A DNA stretch of 19,317 nucleotides from a candidate division KSB1 bacterium (GTDB lineage: Bacteria; Zhuqueibacterota; JdFR-76; DREG01): the NCBI GenBank assembly GCA_022566355.1, contig JADFJB010000095.1, positions 1-19,317 of the forward strand, given 5' to 3'. A model generated the notes under the pieces. That model saw only the letters and a program-made list of their open reading frames with translations, was not told the origin of the DNA and searched no databases. Position 1 is the stretch's first letter. Each line of letters opens with the position of its first letter. A program made the position numbers and the translations under genes. Shown here piece after piece: positions 15,846 through 19,317 of this stretch.

Positions 15846-16037
15846 ATGAGTCATATGAATCCACTTGAGAAGTCAAAAGTTGATTATGCTGAGTTGATCA
15901 AAAAAATAGGATCGGCTGATTCACCTGTTGGTATCGATGCTGGTTATACACATGCTGTGATCATCGAGTATTTGCGGCAAATTAGCGATAGGTTGGACAA
16001 ACTTGAACAAGCGATCGGTGTAAAAGAAAATAGCTAA
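15846..16037 (+). CDS. Conserved-looking small protein with C-terminal coiled-coil segment
   Basis: A 63-residue soluble protein. The middle has SADSPVGIDAGYTHAVIIEYL, followed by a heptad-like helix QISDRLDKLEQAIGV that could form a short coiled coil. AAAGGA lies 11 bases upstream of the ATG; an in-frame ATG nine bases later is an alternative start. I recall similar short proteins annotated as hypothetical but no function. It is separated from the ureohydrolase by 165 bases and probably has its own transcript. The compact sequence and coding-type composition make a real gene likely despite the short length. Confidence 0.65.
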   Translation: MSHMNPLEKSKVDYAELIKKIGSADSPVGIDAGYTHAVIIEYLRQISDRLDKLEQAIGVKENS

Positions 16038-16206
16038 TTATTTAGGTTTAGCTTTGATAATTATAATGCATTCTATCTTCTTTTTGATTGTAAATTGCAC
16101 CAACAAATTCTTCCCCTTTTCAACAGTTTCGTGAAGAAGGAGAATGATTTTAATTCATAATTTGTATTATGAAACCAAATTAATAATAAATATGGAGATT
16201 GTGTAA

Positions 16207-16830
16207 GTGCCAACACAAAAAAAACCTGAAAAAGGAAAACCAGTTCAAAAACAAACCACAGTGATTCTATCTCTTGCAACTGTATTTTTTTTGTTTTCTG
16301 GTTATCATTTCGTGAATGCATTGAAGAAAGGACCGGAGCACATACATTCTCGAGATGATGCGCCAAAAAACCAACAGCAAACAAACCAACAAGTTCCAGA
16401 TGTTTTAACCCACGAAGAAATGCATGCCCTGGAGGAACAACTAAAATTAGATCCGGAAAACTTTGAAAATCTTAGACATTTAGGCCATTTGTATCTTGAA
16501 GAACGCCTGCCGGGAAAAGCTGTTGAAGTATTCCGAAAGGCAGCTTTGTTGAATCCAAGCGCTTTAGACGTTTATGTTGAACTTGGCGTAGCCCTTAGGC
16601 AAAACGGTCAACCCGATCAAGCTGCAGAAGTGTTGACCCGCATTTCCAATTCCGTGCCAGAGTTTACAGATGCATGGTTACAATTAGCCATTACCTATCG
16701 ATTTGGCTTAGAAGATAATCAAAAGGCTCTGCAAGCATTTGAGAAATTTCTAACACTAGATTCGGAAAGTCCAATTGTTGCACAAGTAAAACAAGAAATT
16801 GAAGCGATAAAATCTGAAATGAAAAATTAG
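16207..16830 (+). CDS. Membrane-anchored TPR protein
   Basis: A 207-residue protein with a basic N terminus, one transmembrane helix at about 18-36 (TVILSLATVFFLFSGYHFV), a polar Gln/Asn-rich linker, and tetratricopeptide repeats from about 78 to 190. Repeat units are visible at ENLRHLGHLYLEERLPGKA, VYVELGVALRQNGQPDQA and WLQLAITYRFGLEDNQKA. The topology suggests a single-pass inner-membrane protein with the TPR domain outside the cytoplasm, as in CcmI/NrfG-like or envelope scaffold proteins, but no cytochrome biogenesis genes are nearby. The GTG start is supported by GGAGA at 16194-16198, eight bases upstream. The stop is followed by an inverted MITE-like element. The partner is unknown. Confidence 0.85.
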   Translation: MPTQKKPEKGKPVQKQTTVILSLATVFFLFSGYHFVNALKKGPEHIHSRDDAPKNQQQTNQQVPDVLTHEEMHALEEQLKLDPENFENLRHLGHLYLEERLPGKAVEVFRKAALLNPSALDVYVELGVALRQNGQPDQAAEVLTRISNSVPEFTDAWLQLAITYRFGLEDNQKALQAFEKFLTLDSESPIVAQVKQEIEAIKSEMKN

Positions 16831-16909
16831 AAATCATGGTTCATGCTAAACCATCTCCCAAAGTATTATCAAATTAAAATGTTTTGAAGAAAACTGATTA
16901 ACGTGATCG

Positions 16910-17083
16910 ATTAACCTGATCTATTCATAAACCTTATCACAGTCATCCCGGAGGGATATGTTTTGCAACTAATTTATACAACCAATTTTACTATTTCTTT
17001 TTATGGAAATAGATCCCGTTGCGACGGGATGACATTTGGAAACTTTAAGCTTAAAAGCTGATTTATGAATTATCCAGGTTAAT
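16910..17083 (-). repeat. MITE-like palindromic element, copy 2 (inverted)
   Basis: This 174-bp element is the reverse complement of the element at 10550-10724, matching over its full length with scattered substitutions and a few indels. Ends are ATTAACCTG and CAGGTTAAT, perfectly complementary at the outer nine bases and imperfectly for about 23. Inside are CATCCCG and CGGGATGAC dyads. It is preceded by a near-perfect 13-base direct repeat of GATTAAC(G/C)TGATC at 16897-16922, and it ends 29 bases before the M61 peptidase start, where it could carry or disturb that gene's promoter. Confidence 0.88.
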
Positions 17084-17111
17084 TTCGAATTAATAACCTA
17101 ATGGAGATTAT

Positions 17112-19055
17112 ATGTTGATGATGAATAAGAGAATACTTTTTCCTTTGAGTTTGTTTCTGTTTCTTGGATCAGCTGGATGGGGGTTGGCGCAAAAACCCAT
17201 TCGATATGAAATTTCATTTCAAAATGCTGTTCATCACGAAGCCGAAATTTCAATTGATTTTCCTGATGTAAAAGTTGATGTTCTGGAAGTTCGAATGAGC
17301 CGGTCTTCGCCTGGCAGGTATGCAATTCATGAGTTCGCAAAAAATGTTTACAATGTTAAAGCCTTTAATAGTAAAGGAAAAAAATTAGTTATTAGTCGAC
17401 CAAATCCGTCCCAGTGGAATATTGCTGGTCATGATGGCAATGTAAAAGTCACCTATACATTATTTGCAGATCGGGCCGGCGGAACCTATTCCGGAATCGA
17501 TGAAACCCATGGCCATTTGAATATGCCGGCAACATTCGTATGGGCTCGTGGGCTAGGTGATAGACCCATCGAAATTGAGTTTAATGTGCCACAATCCAGT
17601 AATTGGAAGGTAGCAACGCAACTGAAACCCACCGGAAATTCATATAAATTCACTGCGCCAAATCTGTATTATTTTTTAGATAGCCCAACTGAGTTGAGTG
17701 ATTTCATTTTAGAAGAATGGAAGGTTGAAACAAATAATCAAACAGCGATGATCCGGATTGCCATGCATCATGACGGCACTGAAGACGAAGTGAAGATTTA
17801 TGCAAAAATGACGGATGCGATCATCAAGGAAGAAATTGCGGTTTTTGGCGAATTACCTGAATTTGATTATGGGACGTATACTTTTATCTGTGATTACCTA
17901 CCCCATGTTTCAGGCGACGGTATGGAGCATCGCAACTCAACCATTTGTGTAAGCACGAGATCCCTGAAGAAGTTTGCTAGCCGTAATCTCAGCACAATGG
18001 CGCATGAATTTTTTCATGCCTGGAATGTGGAAAGATTGCGTCCCAAATCGTTGGAGCCATTTGATTTCGAGCGAGCGAACATGTCCGGTGAACTGTGGTT
18101 TGCCGAAGGCTTTACCAGCTATTACACATCTCTTATCATGCACAGAGCTCAAATCAGAAGTTTAGATCGATATACCCAAAGTATTTCACAAGGCTTAACT
18201 TTTGTGATTAACTCACCGGGGCGAAATTTCTTTAGTCCTGTGGAAATGAGCATGCAAGCCCCATTTGTAGATGCCGCAACCGCAGTCGATCCAAATAACC
18301 GAACCAATACATTTATTTCTTATTATACTTATGGCTCAGTTACCGGACTGGGATTAGACCTAACGCTTCGGTCTAAATTTCGTGTAACCTTAGATGATTA
18401 TATGAAAGCTGTATGGCAGGCACATGGGAAAACTGAAATTGCCTACACCCTTGATGATTTGCGTACTATTCTCGGGAAAGTGGCCGGGGATCAAAAGTTT
18501 GCAGATAATTTTTTTGAAAAGCATATTTTTGGATCCGAAATAGTCGATTATAAAAAGTTGCTGGCGAACGCCGGACTGCTATTACACAAAGCAGATCCGG
18601 ATAAAGCATTTCTGGGATACATCAATTTAGAATACTCCGATGAAGGCGCACGACTCAGTTCCGCAACAAGAATAGGCAGCCCTATGTACCAGGCAGGATT
18701 GGATCGCGGCGATTTAATCGAGGAATTGGATGGAAAGATATTACAAAGCGCAGATGATTTTGAAGCGGTGCGAAATGCTCACAAAGCTGGTGATACTGTT
18801 ACGATAAACTTCCAGCAACGTGGAAAAATAAAAGAAAAGCAGATTACATTTGTCGATCATCCGGGTTTAGAAGTTGTGCCTTACGAACATGTCGGCATGC
18901 AATTAACTGAGAACATGAAGAAATTCAGGGAGAATTGGTTAGGATCAAAAACGGGAGGGGTTAATCTGACCAAGACGTGCCCGGTTTGTAAACGTTCGTA
19001 TGAATTTCAACTTGAATATTGTCAATTTGATGGAGAAGAATTATCCATATTTTGA
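17112..19055 (+). CDS. Exported M61-family metallopeptidase with PDZ domain and C-terminal ribbon-like tail
   Basis: The 647-residue protein starts with a Sec signal peptide (cleavage probable after GWGLA, about 26). An N-terminal beta domain (about 28-200) is followed by a thermolysin-like catalytic domain with GMEHRNS (270-276), the zinc motif H298-EFF-H302 and the third ligand E332 in WFAEGFTSYY. This order defines the glycyl-aminopeptidase family M61. A PDZ domain covers about 500-583 (GSPMYQAGLDRGDLIEELDG). The end is unusual: TCPVCKRSYEFQLEYCQFDG has C623, C626 and C637, resembling a short zinc ribbon of the CPxC...CxxDG kind. GGAG at 17103-17106 favours the first ATG, although ATGs at 17118 and 17121 are possible. 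It probably removes N-terminal Gly or Ala from peptides outside the cytoplasm. Confidence 0.95.
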   Translation: MLMMNKRILFPLSLFLFLGSAGWGLAQKPIRYEISFQNAVHHEAEISIDFPDVKVDVLEVRMSRSSPGRYAIHEFAKNVYNVKAFNSKGKKLVISRPNPSQWNIAGHDGNVKVTYTLFADRAGGTYSGIDETHGHLNMPATFVWARGLGDRPIEIEFNVPQSSNWKVATQLKPTGNSYKFTAPNLYYFLDSPTELSDFILEEWKVETNNQTAMIRIAMHHDGTEDEVKIYAKMTDAIIKEEIAVFGELPEFDYGTYTFICDYLPHVSGDGMEHRNSTICVSTRSLKKFASRNLSTMAHEFFHAWNVERLRPKSLEPFDFERANMSGELWFAEGFTSYYTSLIMHRAQIRSLDRYTQSISQGLTFVINSPGRNFFSPVEMSMQAPFVDAATAVDPNNRTNTFISYYTYGSVTGLGLDLTLRSKFRVTLDDYMKAVWQAHGKTEIAYTLDDLRTILGKVAGDQKFADNFFEKHIFGSEIVDYKKLLANAGLLLHKADPDKAFLGYINLEYSDEGARLSSATRIGSPMYQAGLDRGDLIEELDGKILQSADDFEAVRNAHKAGDTVTINFQQRGKIKEKQITFVDHPGLEVVPYEHVGMQLTENMKKFRENWLGSKTGGVNLTKTCPVCKRSYEFQLEYCQFDGEELSIF

Positions 19056-19116
19056 GGATGAGATTGTGGTAAAGGTTGAGGTTAAGTGTTCGTTTTACTG
19101 TGGAATTTAAATAATC

Positions 19117-19293
19117 GAAACTTCTGAAAAATAACTATTTTGCTGTCATTTCGAGGAGTTTACGACGAGAAATCTTTTAATCTATACCAAAAAATGTTTT
19201 GTTAGAGATAAAATTTCTCTTCGCGGAGTTTATCCTAAAGCCTAGCTGAAGGACTGCGTCGAAATGACATTCTGTTAATTTTTCAGAAGTTTC
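19117..19293. repeat. MITE-like element with terminal inverted repeats and 6-bp target duplication
   Basis: GAAACTTCTGAAAAAT at 19117 is mirrored by ATTTTTCAGAAGTTTC ending at 19293. Just inside, TGTCATTTCGA (left) and TCGAAATGACA (right) extend the symmetry. The 177-bp interior has no ORF but contains GAGAAATCTTTT/AAAATTTCTC pairing. The element is flanked on both sides by ATAATC (19111-19116 and 19294-19299), consistent with a target-site duplication. Its sequence is unrelated to the 175-bp repeat pair. Confidence 0.85.
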
Positions 19294-19311
19294 ATAATCA
19301 AACATTAAATT

Positions 19312-19317
19312 AAGGAG
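19312..19317 (+). promoter_or_regulatory. Possible ribosome-binding site of a gene beyond the window
   Basis: The window ends in AAGGAG, an ideal Shine-Dalgarno sequence, in AT-rich DNA after the repeat. A start codon would be expected within about ten bases beyond the edge. Confidence 0.25.

Noticed and set aside
16144-16206. 20-codon ORF whose TAA directly abuts the GTG of the TPR gene, a possible leader peptide
   Set aside because: Its purine-rich site is only one base from the ATG, the peptide is unremarkable, and the TPR gene has its own well-spaced GGAGA.
10550-17083. Composite transposon formed by the two inverted repeat copies
   Set aside because: No transposase lies inside, the outer ends show no matching target duplication, and the enclosed genes resemble ordinary chromosomal genes in composition.

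Overview
The window looks like a chromosomal segment of an AT-rich, Gram-negative-type bacterium. Three predicted exported proteins carry lipoprotein or Sec signal peptides, and short non-autonomous palindromic repeats are scattered between genes. The gene styles (DnaE with an intact PHP domain, S12 and M61 peptidases, a TPR protein of a kind I associate with Acidobacteria or FCB-type phyla) suggest the wider Fibrobacterota-Chlorobiota-Bacteroidota neighbourhood or a related uncultured phylum. This placement is an inference and cannot be fixed from the sequence alone.

Layout. (1) 1-4224, plus strand: a possible C-terminal stub of an upstream gene, then dnaE (replicative polymerase) and a conserved TPR-like protein, closed by a strong hairpin-plus-T terminator at about 4329-4355. 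(2) 4400-7720, minus strand: a complete frdABCD operon for a four-subunit, haem-free (type D) quinol:fumarate reductase. It has its own sigma70-like promoter and two dyads upstream, is visibly more GC-rich than its surroundings, and is the only minus-strand block. (3) 7721-9505: a low-coding, AT-rich zone holding a perfect 20-bp palindrome, a second perfect hairpin, an interrupted two-helix membrane-protein gene, an orphan HicB-like antitoxin and a small ORF. It reads as decayed accessory DNA beside the frd block. (4) 9549-10517: a zinc-free quinone oxidoreductase. (5) 10884-16830: a GNAT acetyltransferase overlapping a PqqB-like metallo-beta-lactamase-fold lipoprotein by ATGA; an S12 serine hydrolase/M15D D-Ala-D-Ala dipeptidase fusion lipoprotein overlapping an agmatinase-family ureohydrolase by ATGA; a 63-residue conserved-looking small protein; and a membrane-anchored TPR protein. 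(6) 17112-19055: an exported M61 glycyl-aminopeptidase-type metallopeptidase with a PDZ domain and an unusual C-terminal CPxC...C ribbon-like tail.

Repeats. Two inverted copies of one 174-175-bp MITE-like element lie at 10550-10724 and 16910-17083 and bracket block 5. A different element of about 177 bp at 19117-19293 has near-perfect terminal inverted repeats and a 6-bp target duplication. A fourth, shorter palindromic repeat lies at 12366-12436. No transposase is present.

How it fits together. The frd operon would give anaerobic fumarate respiration. The S12-M15D fusion, the ureohydrolase and the M61 peptidase suggest cell-surface degradation of D-amino-acid-containing or glycyl peptides with nitrogen recovery, but that link is inferred from domains and translational coupling only. 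I found no defence system, CRISPR array, tRNA, rRNA or phage genes. The most distinctive items are the S12-M15D fusion coupled to a ureohydrolase, the apparent transfer of frd, and the interrupted and palindromic region next to it.
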